From: Lanius collurio
Lineage: Eukaryota; Chordata; Aves; Passeriformes; Laniidae
Length of the DNA: 64,000 nucleotides
Assembly (NCBI GenBank): GCA_020086605.1
Contig: JACBWW010000002.1
Span: forward strand, 23,797,405 to 23,861,404
Direction: 5' to 3'
Below the pieces are notes generated by a model. The model worked only from the letters and a program-made list of their open reading frames with translations. It was not told the origin of the DNA and searched no databases. A program made the position numbers and the translations under genes. The stretch's first letter is position 1; each line of letters begins with the position of its first letter. This document shows, piece by piece, positions 14,282 through 27,935 of the stretch.

Positions 14282-17236
14282 CTTTGGCAGTCAGAAAAAA
14301 GTTGGAAGGAATGGTGCTCACAGCAACCTAGGACATGAGTGATTTCTGTCCTTCAGCTGTTGGGTTACATGGCAATTCCACTTGGAAAAAGATTTGAACT
14401 GGTGAAAATCACACCATTTTCAAATAACAAACCCCTAATTAGACAGGACATCAAGGCTCTTCCTGTCCCCTTTTTTTAGTTCAGCTGTGATGCAAGATGT
14501 TGCAAAGACATTGAATCAGCAGTGTTGATACCAGAGGAGGCTATTGTCTAAGCCTTCAAATACAGTTTAGTAAACTGAAATGCTAAACAGTGTTTATTTG
14601 CACTGGCTTTCTGCTTTACAGCTTTTTAGGCAGGACTTTAGAGGAGATCCAAACGGCCTGCACAGAACCACAAAGACCTCTGGCACAGTGTTAGCTGGCA
14701 GCCTGACAGGTGCAGTCTGCCCTTGATAGGTCTGACAGAGCAACCAGAACTGATGCTGTTACTGTGCTTCGCTTAATTTTGCATGTCTGAAATCCTGTGA
14801 GAAGTCTGGATGGCCATCAAGAAGAGTTGTTTCTAAAAAGATGTAGGTGTGCCTTAGCAAAGAGGAAGTGTCAGCCTGCATGAGTTAAAGCAGAGTATTT
14901 TGATCCATAGTAAATCAGTAGTGTGTATGGCCTGGAAGGTGGGAAGCCTCCCTTGTTTTGCAAGCTGATAAATGTTGCCTCCAAGTTGATGAGTCACGTG
15001 GATCCTGTGTGTCTTTCACTCTGAGAAGGTTGAGGCAATGAAAGTGTTAAAGATAATTCAGAAAGGAAAAAAGCTTAAATTTAAGGAAATTACTTGCAAT
15101 AGGCTGCCTTTTTTTTTCTTTTTCTGGGATTTCTCTACACTTCAGATCAGTTTGTCATGGCATAATATTTTGGTACCTAGTATACTTTATGTAATATTTT
15201 ATCCCCTTGTTAAATCTTGAAAAGTTTCCTTTTTTGTTTCCTGTGGTGCCAGAAATACTCATGATAGTAGTGCATATGCATATGATTTTGTTATACTTCT
15301 CTATTCCTGACACATGTGACTTGTTTGTATGACAGGTCTTTATTTTACTACTACTATGACAAGTCAGATTGTGCCTTTTAAAAGAAGCAATGACTGTTTC
15401 TCCTGTACCGACGTGAAATGGTGTGTTTGGCTGCTACTCTTCATAATTTGCAAAGCACTGAATAGGAGAATGTCTTGGGTTACCAGAAAAGCACAGCCTG
15501 CCTTTTGTAACTTCCAGAGGTTGTCTTTCTTGAAAATGAATAGACGAGGGTAAACTTAGAGCCTGTTGATGATGCAAGGTTACCGTGTAAGCTAAACCTC
15601 CGTTTTCTAGGAAGATTATTCAACACAAATAATCCTAAGAATACAACACCGTTGCTTGCAGCAGATAGGAAAAAGCAAAAATTTTATTACCTCTTTGTGC
15701 AGAATTTTTGCCATGTTGGACTGAGCCACTGGGACTACACACCAGGAAGACAGCAATGCTTTTTTTTGTGGATACCCTTTCAGTTTGAGCAGTGAGAGAA
15801 GTTAGACAAGTAAAGGGTCCATTTGCATCCTCACCTGCTGAAGCACACAATCTGCAGGCTGTCTGAGCAGGTTGCAATGTTCCAGTAGTGGATTAGTTTT
15901 CTAAAAGCTTTGAGGAAAGAGAAATGCAAGCACAATGAAATCAAATGTGATTTGAGAGGCACTAGTGTCCTTATGTGTGGTGTAATATTGTTGAATACTT
16001 TGGGTGTATGTCTGTCTTAATAGAATGTGCACTTTCTGATGTGTATAACATTCTTCAGTGAGAAAAAGTGGGGATTTTTGTATATTTATATATTTGGATA
16101 ACATCATCTTGAAGGGTTACAGACTGCACCTAGTACAAAAATCACAGCTTAATACTTGATAGGTATATCTGATCTGTAGTAGTTTATTTTTAATTCATGA
16201 AAGCCATTTGTTTGATTTGTAGCTTCTGACCTTATTGTCCCTCAAAAGAACATTTTGCGAAAGTCACTGATAGGGATTAAGAAGCTAAAATAAGCACTGG
16301 GACATAGATCTTGTCTCTCAAGACCTCACGTGATGAGATGCTGTAAGATTACAGGCAGAGAGAGGGAATTCATAGAATGCAAGTGAAAAATGAGTAATGG
16401 TTTTGTTCTGAGCAGTGTTCTCAGTGACAGAGGTTCTGTGGTTACTCACCATTAACTCTGATGATATGATACAGGTACTCGTCCTTTTTTTCTTCTGTTA
16501 TTGAAAGTCAGATAGAATATCTTGTGCATAAGAAGACTGAGTAGAAGTTAGATGACTTGGCTTGAGTCTAAAAATGAATCGTTTGTAGCATATTGTATCT
16601 GGAAATATGTAGATATTTCTCCTGAGTTTACCAGTTACCTGAAATCAAAAACCAGATTTAAATATTACTGGAAAAGTACAGAAACCTTAGAGGCGATTAT
16701 CCCTGGTTTTCTTGTTCTGCCATTCTGCAGACACCCTAGTTCCTTCTTTTTATGTGTTTATACATCTATGAAATGTAATTCTTGATAACTAGAGGCTTTA
16801 TTTAAAAACACTGTAGATTTTCTTAGGATTTAATTTACCTTTTGTTCAGTTTCCTAATTCACTTTTCTTCCAATTCATACTGGAGATTGCTTTCTTTGGC
16901 AACTCATAGTTTTTTTGTATCATCAGTCAATTTCTCAGAGATAAAATAGTGTCTCTTCTTGTCAGCTGAAAGTGCAGGTTAAACATGTTGATGGCATGGA
17001 TTTAGAGCAACAAAAATAATGGGATTTTCTCTCTTGTTCTGAAATCTCTCTAAAGCCCAAATTTTTGATTTGAAACTATGAAGGATAAACTTGGTGTATA
17101 TAGAAATTAGGGCTGTTGAAAGATTACATGCAAAGAGAAGAAAAATGATGTGAGAGCAAGTCTTCTTACTAAATATGTGGATTAAACATGAGTCACTTCA
17201 GTCAAATAACTTCCCTAATGCATATGGCAAAATAAA

Positions 17237-17290
17237 CTCAGTCTCATGAGTGTGTGTACTTTCATTGTGCATGAAAGCATGAGACCTGAG
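17237..17290. repeat. Imperfect inverted repeat, 19 paired bases
   Basis: CTCA and GTCTCATG (17237-17248) pair with CATGAGAC and TGAG (17278-17285, 17287-17290). CTTTCAT (17259-17265) pairs with ATGAAAG (17271-17277) around a 5-base loop. One side has a 10-base bulge (17249-17258) and the other a single unpaired C. The role is unknown. Confidence 0.75.
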
Positions 17291-19399
17291 TATGAGCAAT
17301 GCTGATTGCCCTATAATTAGGGACATGCTAATTACTCATGTCAGAGAAGTCAACTGTGATTGAATAAATACAAGTTAAGACTGACATCTGTTAACTTGGT
17401 TCATGTTTACTTATTTGGATGCTCAAATTTTGAGGTCCTGGCTTCCTGGAAGGTGATTTTCAACAGAGAACTCCTTTGGGAAAGCTTAAACAGAAGCTTT
17501 TTCTCATTGCTGCAAGATACTGCCTTCCCCCTGGTCCAGTGAATACTCCTTGCAGCCTGTGGTAGCAAAGTGTTCTCAGGCTGCAGTGCTTATCTCAAGC
17601 AGTGATGGAAGAGAAGGAGAGAGGTCTGTAAGGCAGTCTGTTAGGAAAATCTCACTTTCTTTCCTAATTACAGATAATAGGACTAGAATCGAGTTCCTGA
17701 ATCATTGGCTTTCTAGCAGTGGTATAATGTAATCTTCTTAAGATGATTCTTATTTAGTTTACAGAGCTGCTAAGCATTTTTGTCTGACAAAGAAATCAGA
17801 AGAATCTTCAGAATACTGGATGCCTGTATTTTCAGTCACTTTAGTTATGGATGTTCTTGTGCTAGTGGTATTTAGCTTAAATTGTTTTTCTTCCATACTG
17901 TTAACTTTCCTCATCCATAAGCCATATTCTTGGGGAGCGTATCCAGTCCTCTTCTAGCATTTGTTTGAAAGCTCCAGTGAGCCAAACTTTTCTACTTTTG
18001 GGTTGTCCTGATAGCCCTGGTCTGCATCTGCTTTGTTTCAGTGTTTCCTTCCTGAGCATGGATGTCTGGTACTGGTGTGCTGGCCCAGAGATTCTCAGAG
18101 CAATGTGTGATTCCTTCCCTCCAGGAACAAACATCCTAATGCCATCTCTTAGGACTGTATAATATGAATGGAGCAGCAGTGTTCAGTGGCAAAATGATGT
18201 TCCCAGATAATTTTCTTCTCTGTCATTTCCAAATTATGAGGCTCTATTTTTATTGGTTCTGCAAGCTATGATGCAATGATGTGTCCCATCAAAATTAATT
18301 CCATTTATATTACCTTACCTCTCAAGGTCATCTGATTCTTAAGCTCTGTTCTGACTTTATATCATTCACAAAGTATATTAATAGGATTTTCAATTATTGT
18401 ACAACGTGAATGGCTTAACATTGCTCTGAAGTGTTAGATTTGAAGTCCCTTTTTTTCCTGGCCTTTCTGGTATCAGCAAAATATTTGAAAAGAAACTGTA
18501 GAAATTTGAATACCTGATGGCAAGTACTTGTTCATTTATTTGGCGTTTTATGAGACCAGATTTATAACCACTCTGTAATTACTAGATTGGATTTTTTTAT
18601 TCTATTATTTTAGGATGGCACTTACTTAAGCTTAATGTAGGTCACCCTGCCTTCATTTAAGCTTCTGGTTTGGGATTTAGACCGCAATATGCCATCCTAA
18701 CCATACAAATGAAGACTGAAGTAACATCATATGTACTGTTCATTTAAGCTTCATTGCTTCGACAGCTTCATCAGTGGGACAAAGAGGTACCCCGGGGGTG
18801 AGGCATGATGTGGGGTCATACTTGAAGGCATGACAGGAGAGGGATGTGTGATGGTGTGGTGTTTTGCTTTGTCCTAAGTGAGTCTGTGTGCCAGCATATG
18901 AAAGTTGTTTGATTCTCTCTTTAGAAAGTGATTGCTGTGCAAGCCCAAACTAATTGGATAAGGCAAATGCTGCATTACTGGTCACTGCAGAACACTTAAC
19001 ACCTTATATGAAGTTTTCTCACCTACTCCTTCCAAATTTCTTCGCTCAGCACTCATCTCTTCTGCCTGTCTGTATTTGTACTGATGAATGTACTAGGCTT
19101 CATCATTTGTGTACCTCAAATACTGAATAATTTAGTAAAAAACATAATCTAACATTCATGGAAACCTGACACCAGATACTGCTCACTGAGATAAGATGCT
19201 TCCTTCTACTAAGGACAGAGCAAAAATCTTCGTTATATGTTTTATGTACTTTTCTTATTCAGAAAATCTGCTTCATAGTGCAGACCTCACACAGCAGCTG
19301 TGACATAACCACTTGAAGTATAACTCGGAGTGTAACTCTCCAGAGTTCCTTCTGCATCCTGACAAGTCCCCTCAGCAGAATATGTTGTTGATGTGCATG

Positions 19400-20020
19400 T
19401 GTCATGGGGTAGCACTGTCCAGGTGCCAGGCACCCTCCAAAGCCTCTCACTCACTCCCTTCTGCAGCTGGACAGAGGAGGGAAAATTTAACCAAGTGTTC
19501 ATGAGTTGAGATAAGAACTGAGAGAGAGATCACTCATTAAATACCATCACAGGCAAAAAAGGCTTAACTTAGAGACAGGAAGTGAATTTATTACTAACAA
19601 AATCTGAGCAGGATAATGAGAAGTAAAATAAGCCCTTAAAAACCCTTTGTCCCAGCCCTTCCTCCTTCCCAGATCTACCTCCTACCCCAGCAGCACAAGG
19701 AGACAGGGATTGGGGGTTATGGTTATCACTCATGGTTTCTCTTGCTGATCAGGGAGAGGAGCTATTCCCCTGCTGCACTGTGGGATCCTCCCACAGGAAA
19801 CAGTTCTCCATGAGCTCTGATGTGAGTCCATCCCACAGGCAGACAGTCCTCCCAAAACTGCTGCAGCATGGGTTACTCTTCCATGGGGTCATTCAGGGAC
19901 AGGCTGCTCCAACACAGGAGTAGGGCACCTCTCTCCGCTAGTCTCCCATGGAGTCACAACTTCCTCTAAGGCATCCACCTTCTCCAGTGTGGGGCTCCTC
20001 CACAGGCTGTGGGTGTGATG
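19400..20020 (-). mobile_element. LTR relic of an avian endogenous retrovirus
   Basis: The left edge TGTCATGG equals that of the LTR at 28.9 kb. The body resembles an LTR family widespread in songbirds and relatives (GAGACAGGAAGTGAATTTAT and repeated CTCC-CAGG-TGGG units at 19790-20010). AATAAA occurs on the - strand at 19592-19587, which suggests - orientation. The right end is not clear and no target duplication was found, so the element is probably truncated. Confidence 0.72.
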
Positions 20021-23000
20021 GGAATTACTCAGGAGAAGTGCTGTTTGTCAGACATCATGAAGTACTGTCACAGACACTGTCCTCATGGTTAACCAGAGGC
20101 ATATCTGGTCTTTACTGTTTGGGGTGATGTCTGGCTGAGCACAGTTGGGAGAAGGTTAAGGAAAATGGGTAATGTAAATGATTTGTAGTCAAAAGTATTG
20201 TTTTTGTTAGACCAGTTGTGACATACCTGAAGAACTGGAAAGGATTTGCATGCAGAAAGCCACTCTCAAGTTTAAAAGAGAAATTGCAATATTCAGATTG
20301 AATTCAGATTAAATTGAAGGTTAATTTATCTATTTACCCATTTAGCCTGTTAGAGGAAAGAGAAGTTGGTACATATGTATGTATTCAGGGGAGAGTAGGG
20401 ATACAGAACAGAGTGACAGAATTGTCTGTGGAATACTATGTTGTAGGTACACAGGCATCATGGAGGTGACATAATAGCTTCATAATAATCCTTTCCAGCT
20501 ATCTTCTGACTGGTTTTAGAATATTTAGAGATAAGGCTGTTTTTGAGTGGAAGCAGAAGTTACTCATATGAATCTACCAACATGGAAAACATGCATGTGT
20601 GCTCAGGACAGATACATGTTTCTTCTTCTAATAAACTTCCTGCCTTAAGAGGGTCAGTCACATCTTCCCACAAGCTTCTCAGGATCACCTGCTAGGTGGG
20701 ATTGGTAGCTTTAGCCTTCCTTTCAGTCTGTCCTCTCCCTTCTGCTGATAACTAATTCCCATGAAGAAGTGAATGTTGAGGTCTCCATAATAAACCTACT
20801 GGTCATAATGTACTGTTTGTAACAGTAAATGGTTTATTCAAATAGCTTGGAAGGAACGGTATTTCTTAAAGATATGCAGGCTTAAAATGATAAAACCTAC
20901 AAATAGGCCAAGGATGCATAAATTTCAAAATAATTTTTGGGGGTGTGTGTGCATGTGTATCGGAAACTGCTAAAAAGAAAGCAACTGGTGTTCCTTTTGC
21001 ACAGTGACTTTGCAGTGAATGAACTGTAACCATTTGTTCTTTGCTAAGCAGTTCTTCTGTGGTGCTGCTTCTGCACAGAGTAGAAAAAGCCTGTGGTGTT
21101 TCTGACAATGAGAAACCACATCCGGAAGAGGTGCAACTGCCTGATTTCACACCCCTACAAAGCAAATGTTGGTGTAGTAGGACCTTGCCAAACAGCATGT
21201 TTCCTTTCACTGTTTGTTGTACTTACTCCTTTGATCAGCACATGCTATACTGTCCTCAGTCATTTGCAGCAAACTCGGCACATTGCCTGTGTTGGAATAT
21301 ATGCTTGTTAAAGAAAATTACGTTAAAATAATTCCCTGCAAGCAAATGCTGAAATGAATGTGACTTGGAACCTGAATATATGAAGGGGTTGTGCTGTGCT
21401 TATCTTTCTTCTTGCACGCACATCCAGTAACTTATTGTGATGAGTGAGGAATTAAAAGTCACCATTTCTTCCTTCCTCTCTCTTGATGATTTCTGTCCTT
21501 AAAAGCACAGCCATGTAATTAGTTGAAGTGTTATTCAAAGAAGTTGCTTATAGGATCTTCCCTGGAGAATGGGGCAAAAATCTGCAAAATTAGACCCGAA
21601 GGCAAGGGAGAAGGGTTTTGCTTGTTTATTTTTCTTTTTAAATTTGATTCCTCATAACCCCTCCCTGCCTTCAGCAGTGCTTTTGCTGCAAGACAGCTTC
21701 AAGGGAGGGGAAGACAAGATACCAGTGGTTTTGCCACCAGCTACAGTAAGTGGTAGGGGTAGGGAATGGGGCGTGGTGGTGGTGCTAAGGAAAGAGGGGG
21801 CTGGATTTTGGTCTTTTGTTTAACCAAAAAAAATCACAGAAAACCACAGAATTACAGAAAACCAGTCCTCCTAAGAATTTTCTTACAGGTTGATGACCAG
21901 GACCTCTGTCTTGGAGTGAATCAGATTACTCCATTATACCTCGCTGGTGCAACACTTGCATGGAAGAGAACGTGAAGCTGGAAATCTGATGCCTTGTCTG
22001 TCTGAGCTCCCTGAATGACCTCTCACTGATCTTGGGGAAGGGGGAGAGACATTGCTTGGATTTCCAGCTGCAGGGGTTTTTTTTCCCCCAAGAACTGGTT
22101 TTGGTTCCTCCTCATAGGAAAGGTGATTTTTTTATAATAATAAGTTACTTTAAAATTTTTTCATGTGGACATGTAGCAATATTCCAGCTCTGAGCTCCAG
22201 TTTCATGTACTAATCAATGCAAGCAGAATTTCTGCTTCAAGTTTCTCTCATAATTACTTGCAGCTCCTGCAGAGAAGAAGGAAGTAGAGACCAGAAATAA
22301 ATGCCTGGTGAGGTTAGACAGTGGAGTGAAACACTAGAGTGGCCTGTGTAAGGAATACTTGGAAGTATTTTGGAAACCTCTTAGGCAGCTTTGCAGTTAG
22401 TGTAGTAGTTGTCATTCAGGGGTTTAACCCTGTCTGTGATACACAAAGGGCTTTTGAGTAGTCTAGGGAAGATATAGACTTGCTTTTCTTAGTTACTTGT
22501 AGACTTCATTCTATGAAAAATGCTTAGGAAGTGCACCTAATAGGTATAGTCTGAAAAATCTGGGAAGATACTAAGTTATTGCAAATCATTCTTCTACAGA
22601 CAGGCATGGACTCTAGGCTATACTATCTGTCAGTCTGCCTTAAGCCTTATTTTTGCATTTTTTAAAATGCTTTCTCTGGTCTTCTTTGCAATGCAGTCAT
22701 TCATCACGCAGCCATTCACCCTATCTCCTCTTTGAAATGGTGGTCACAGCTTGCCCACTTGTCTTGCTTTTATTTGTTTTGGAGAGTTTGCTGTGCTTTT
22801 ACCATATTTTCCCGTAAGAAAGTTCTGAGTTCTTTTTCTTGGTACTGCCTTGATAGAGAGATTAAAGAAAATAAAGAGATTAAAGGAAATGAAGAGTGTC
22901 ATGGAGGGAAACAGTTCTGTAGCTCCTTAAATAGTTATGCACATACTTGAAATCTTCAAATTATTGTACTTCTTGAGTCAATACAGAATTATGTTTTTAA

Positions 23001-23058
23001 TGGCACTTTAAAATAGGTAATTAATAGTTAATCTTGTAAGCAAATGTTTCATGGTTTA

Positions 23059-23115
23059 TCACATAATCACAGAATGGATGAGGTTGGAAGGAACCACAGT
23101 AGGTCATCTGGTCCT
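23059..23115 (-). mobile_element. CR1 LINE 3' tip
   Basis: ATCACAGAATGGATGAGGTT and GGAAGGAACC followed by GTCATCTGGTCC match the end of CR1 in reverse. Very short and diverged. Confidence 0.7.
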
Positions 23116-24545
23116 TATCAAGAATAGTTAGCTAAAGGAATTACTAATACCTTCTACAGAAAAACAGTGTTAACTGTTTTTGTGACTCATTCTTGCAAAA
23201 CTTTGAGGTGGAAGTCTCAATAAACTCTCTGTTTCCTTTCTTCCCTTGGATGTTATTTTTCATTTGGTGACTTATAGTTCAGTTCTGCCTTAGAGATTTT
23301 TTTTTTTTGGTTACTTGTTATAGAAGTGCAGGCATTGAAGCAGCTGAGATTTGTGCAGTGAAAGGCTAGAAAATTATCTATTCTTGGAGGAGGTAGGGAT
23401 ATTATTTGAAACAGGATGAGTTCTTTTTTTTTTATTTCAGAAAGGTGAAAAACCCTCAAAATTCATAAGTACACAGGGTATCCATATTAGATCTTTGAAA
23501 TCATGGTTTCTCTCTGCCATTAGCTTTTTCTGAAGCTAGTTGTAATGCTCTGCAAGGACTCTGCCTTCAAAGCAGGGAGTGGATATTTCAAGTTCCTTTG
23601 GTTTTTGTCCTTCCTTTGCCTTAATTGTTTGAAAGTGTCACTGGAAGAATTGCTTTGAAAGGTAGGAACTCTCATGATGTGCTTGAATATGTATTTATCA
23701 GCTCAGTTGTGGTGTTTAAACTCCAAAACCTCATCAAAGAGGGTGTGGAGAAGCCTTAGAAATCTTAGACCAGCCCTGCTTGGCAGCAAAAGAATATTTT
23801 TTCCTTCCCAGTATGTTGTAGTGCCAGTATGCAACTGATTTCTGCTTATGCAGTACAACTGGTGTACAGAGGAGGAGACTTCCTCTGATTGCCTGGGTGC
23901 TGTGAAGGGAGGGAAGGAGAGTGAGAATGAGTGACCTTGTGTGGCTGAGCCACCACAGCAAGTTTCTGGGTGATAAATTTCTGTGGAAGTAAGCTGGTGA
24001 CACGATGCAAGAGTAGCACAAACTGACACTACTTATCATTGCTTGAGATCCACAAGGAGAAAGGAGGCTGGGAAGAAGGGGAAAGAAAGAGTAGGGAAGA
24101 TGAGGGAAATAAACATGTTAAGAAATTAGATGGTGGCAGATGGTATTTACTGTATTTAAATACAGCGGTGTTCAGTGCCTGCTTTGTGTTTCTGCAGCAA
24201 CTGCCTGAACACATCAGTGACAAATGGCATGTGAGGTGAGGGATGGGGACCTATTTCTGCAGTATTTATTCAAACAAAAATCCTGCTTATGCGAAGCCTG
24301 AAAAATCAAAGCACATCTAGAAATAATTTTGCCTGTGCTTTTGGGAAATATATTTGTAATGGAATATATAAAACTGAAGAGCTCTATGCATGTGGCACAC
24401 CTGTCTAGTGAGATTCATGATATATTAGTAGTTTTTTTCAAATTCCTTAGGAAAAGACAAAATAAATCCACACTTGAAGTGGGATGACTTTTCTCAGGCA
24501 AAGTTGGCTCTTCTGTTAAGAGAGACTTACCATCATAATCTCTGC

Positions 24546-24568
24546 CTTTGTTTGTTTGTTTGTTTTTA
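24546..24568. repeat. (TTTG)n microsatellite
   Basis: About four to five TTTG units in intron 1. Confidence 0.8.
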
Positions 24569-26164
24569 AGGAATAGATTTAATGGCAGTAGGTGTTAAAA
24601 AGAAGGAAATTCGTGGGCAGGTCATTTTTTTCTTAGTTGGATTCCTAGTTAAGCAAAAGATCTAATCCTGTCACTAATTTCCTTTGTTGTGTTCTGCCCT
24701 AGGATATGACTGTAGATTCCCTAACTGTTTGCAAATTACGTTGTGGGATGGGTTGTTTTCCCTCAGCTGTTACTCAATTTTGCTGTGTTTTGGGGAATGA
24801 AGGGCTTTTATTTACATTATAAACCTAATAGAAAGCTACACACTTAGAAAGATTTAACACTGAGTGTGTTTCACAAGGCAGCTCTTTGTAGGGGAAGTCT
24901 TCAAGGTATATGCTTCTGTATCTTCCCTGCGGCCTTGCTGAGATATGGATATCTTTGGCTTTCACTGAAAAATTAGTTTGCAGTCCGGTAAATCTGCCAT
25001 TCCCTGGTTAGCATATGGCAGTTGAGATCTCCCTCCACATCTCAGGCTGTTGTTTGATGCATAATAGCATGCACTGGGTAATATATACTCCTGCTTCAGT
25101 AGTAGTCCCTTTCCCTGATTAGAAATAAGCAGGTGGACTGAGAAGTCAGTAATTTATCTGTATCATAAACACACTTTTATCATATTAAACTAATGTTATC
25201 TGAATAGAGATTATCTATTAGCCTGACTGTAACACTGTTAGATAGAATTCATTCATATCATTAATGCCTGTTCTTCAGTGTACAGCACAGTGTCATCCAA
25301 GAGCTTCAGGCAGTTAATTTTACTTGTGATGACTGAAAATGTAGACTTATTCCTGGCTGGTTTCTGTTTTCTGTCACTAGTTATGACCAGTAGGGGACCA
25401 AAATGGAAAGGAATTCAAATGTGTTTCAAAGGCTGCCCTGGTTTTGATCTTCCCTGAGGTGAATGAGCATTTTTGTCAAGCTAGGAGAGCATCTTAGATG
25501 TCTTGTCCTTCCAGCAAAGGCTTCACATGACAGAGCTCTGCTCTGAGAGGGAGATATATTTCACTTTAAAAAGAATAAAGTGACCTTTGCTTTGGTTAGG
25601 AACTTTCATGACAGCTTTGACAGGAAGCAGACATGTGCCTTAAATCCTCTTCTTTTCAGTGCTAGATAGACAGCTTTCATTTAGTCCCATGGTACCCCCG
25701 GCTCAAGACATGGGTTGCTTGAGGAGACCCATTGCTTTTAGATTTTCTTTTTCCATCTCCATGGAGATAGAGCTCTCTGAGCTTCTTGGCTTTACTGACT
25801 CACCTCAACTTCCGGTGCCCCAGACTAGAGTGATTTTGCTAAATAAAGGTTTGATTCATGAGTCTTGTGGTCAGACTTAAAGTTCCAAGCAAAACAAATA
25901 CAAAGCCTACAATGCAAGCCTGTGCTTGATAATGGGATAAGCAAATAAGAAATGAAAGGCATATGATAGTCACTAGGATACTGCTGAGAAACGACTTTTC
26001 AGCTTGTAAAATTAGGTGTGTTTTAAACAGCCCTCTTACATGTTCTTTGTTTCAGCCCTTTCTTTGCCACCTGTCATTGAGGTGACTGATGTTTTCAGCA
26101 TGTTACTAGTTTGTGGTTTTGCATATACTGTGTACATTCACATATTTCTTGTTCTTTGTTTCAG

Positions 26165-26334
26165 AGATGGTGATGCTGCTGGAATGGTGGTCAGGCACCG
26201 ATTGCACCCTTTACACTGACCCAGAGAGTTACCCCAAGTACGGGAAGGAGAATGCCATCGTAATCCTTAATCACAACTTTGAAATTGACTTTCTCTGTGG
26301 TTGGAACTTTTGTGAGAGATTTGGGGTCTTGGGG
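26165..26334 (+). CDS. AGPAT4: AGPAT4 coding exon 2 (residues 60-116, NHX4D motif)
   Basis: The exon follows acceptor TTTGTTTCAG and ends at donor GTGAGT in phase 0. It encodes MVMLLEWWSG and then the catalytic acyltransferase block I, N95-HNFEID101. The histidine (H96) and aspartate (D101) of this HX4D motif form the catalytic pair of the family. FLCGW follows, as in the AGPAT3/4 subgroup. An open reading frame continues past the donor to 26397, but it is intron. A second copy of the acceptor sequence lies 109 bases upstream. Confidence 0.97.
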
Positions 26335-27855
26335 GTGAGTTACTTAGTATTTAAAATAAATCTCCTTGGATGTGAACAAAAGCCCAAAGTAAGTTAATTG
26401 TGTTTTTGAATTAACAGATCCATACTCAAATTTCACCCAGCTGCTGTCCAGAATTAGAGGTGAACCTAAAGCAGTGCAGTGCAAGTATGTGGAGACAGGA
26501 TAGCTCAGGAAACCACAGAAATTTTAAAAACATTGCAGTTTAAGCTGATGAAGAACATATTTTCTCAACCTGTGGACATCATTACAGTTATTACTCTCTG
26601 TGTACTTATTGAGTAACTATTACAGTTCATTGTGCTGCAGAAAAATGAGCTATCCTGTGGTTCTTGCCCACTAAATTACAGAATTTGTTTGCTTTTTCCA
26701 GTGTAGTCTTACAAATCCACAGATAGAGTTTGAATGATGTGGCCTACCTCTCTCAGAATGAAAGAACAGCCATCTTAAGTGAAAGCAGTGACCAGCTAAA
26801 AGCTACTAAGAGATGGGGGAGGAATGAGTTATTCATTGTTGAATACACTGCTACATTAAGCTTGGAGTTCACGTGCATTTGTTTTCAGGATTGCTTTTTT
26901 GTTTCTCCTGTCAGATCATGGGGATAATTCAAGCCACCACCTAAATCAGCCTGACTCCATTCTGTGGTGGTCACAATATTCTCTGTCTATAAAGGATTTA
27001 AATAAGAGTTCCTCCCTCGTAAGGAAGAAACTAATGGCTCATTTTGGCAGTGTTCTGCAGTATCCTTCTAGCTTTGATACTGCCACTGTCAAAAGTCCTG
27101 ACGTTGGATTGTGTAAACGTCTGATTTTTTTGCGTCCTTTCCTTTCGACTCTGCATTTTCTGGACATTTAGACACCACTCCAGTCACTTTGGAATTACAG
27201 TAATGGCAGTCTGTTTAACAAAAGCATAAAAAGGGGCCTTGAAAGTGGAGGAAAGTGAACCTAAGTATTACAGGCCCTTTGTGTAACCAAAATGGCTGCT
27301 GGCTTCTGAATAACACTTCTACCATATTGCCTAGGACTTGAGCACATTGCTGGAGGGTGGCATGGAACATAGGAGATGTAGGGAAACCTGTTCCAAGCAG
27401 GCAGATGTACGTGCAAAAAACCATGGTTCTGTAGTGTAGTCTGTCTGATTTTGTAGGCCAAATGGCCTCAGTTCTCTAAATAAAGCTGTGTTTTTGAAGG
27501 CCAGGTACTTCTTCAGAAAACACCAACGTAAAAAATGGAAGGATTGTTTCTGTACAAAGAGGTAGGGGCCTACAAGGTCAAAAGTACCTTGTTTTACATT
27601 GTTGCTATGTGGTTGGATTGACTCTCACTAGGTGCAATTTTTTTTTTATGGTTTTCCAAGTTAATCAGGGTTCTGGTTTAGTTTTTTATGTTCCCTACAT
27701 GTAAGGAAACCACAACATAGATACAACTATTGAAATTACTGTGCTGCACTAACTGAAAATATTTTTTCCTTTTTTTGGCTGCTTGCATTTATGCTAATTT
27801 TAGGATTATTTTAGGAACTGATATGTGTTGGTTGTTTTTTTGCTTTTTTCATTTA

Positions 27856-27935
27856 ACAACAAAACAAAAAAACAAAAAAGACCCCAAAACAACAACAAAA
27901 ACAAACAAACAAACAACCAAAAACCAACACAAAAC
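27856..27935. repeat. A/C-rich low-complexity tract (CAAA-like)
   Basis: About 80 bases made of AAC, AAAC and AAACC units with few other bases, in intron 2. Confidence 0.9.

Larger units (their letters stand above)
3283..26164 (+). other. AGPAT4 intron 1 (about 22.9 kb)
   Basis: The donor is GTAAGA and the acceptor is CTTTGTTTCAG. The intron holds a CR1 tip at 5.26 kb, a (TG)13 tract at 7.9 kb, an LTR relic at 19.4-20.0 kb, a CR1 fragment at 23.06 kb and two inverted repeats (14.23 and 17.24 kb). The rest is AT-rich unique-looking sequence in which I recognise no exon or RNA gene. Many open frames of 60-127 codons occur, but none resembles a known protein or has convincing splice flanks. Confidence 0.9.

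Noticed and set aside
21831..21862. ATCACAGAAAACCACAGAATTACAG, similar to the terminal repeats of CR1.
   Set aside because: No CR1 body follows on either side, so the match is too short to call a LINE.
26335..26397. Open frame continuing past AGPAT4 coding exon 2.
   Set aside because: Donor GTGAGT at 26335 and exact phase match to the next exon show that it is intron read-through.
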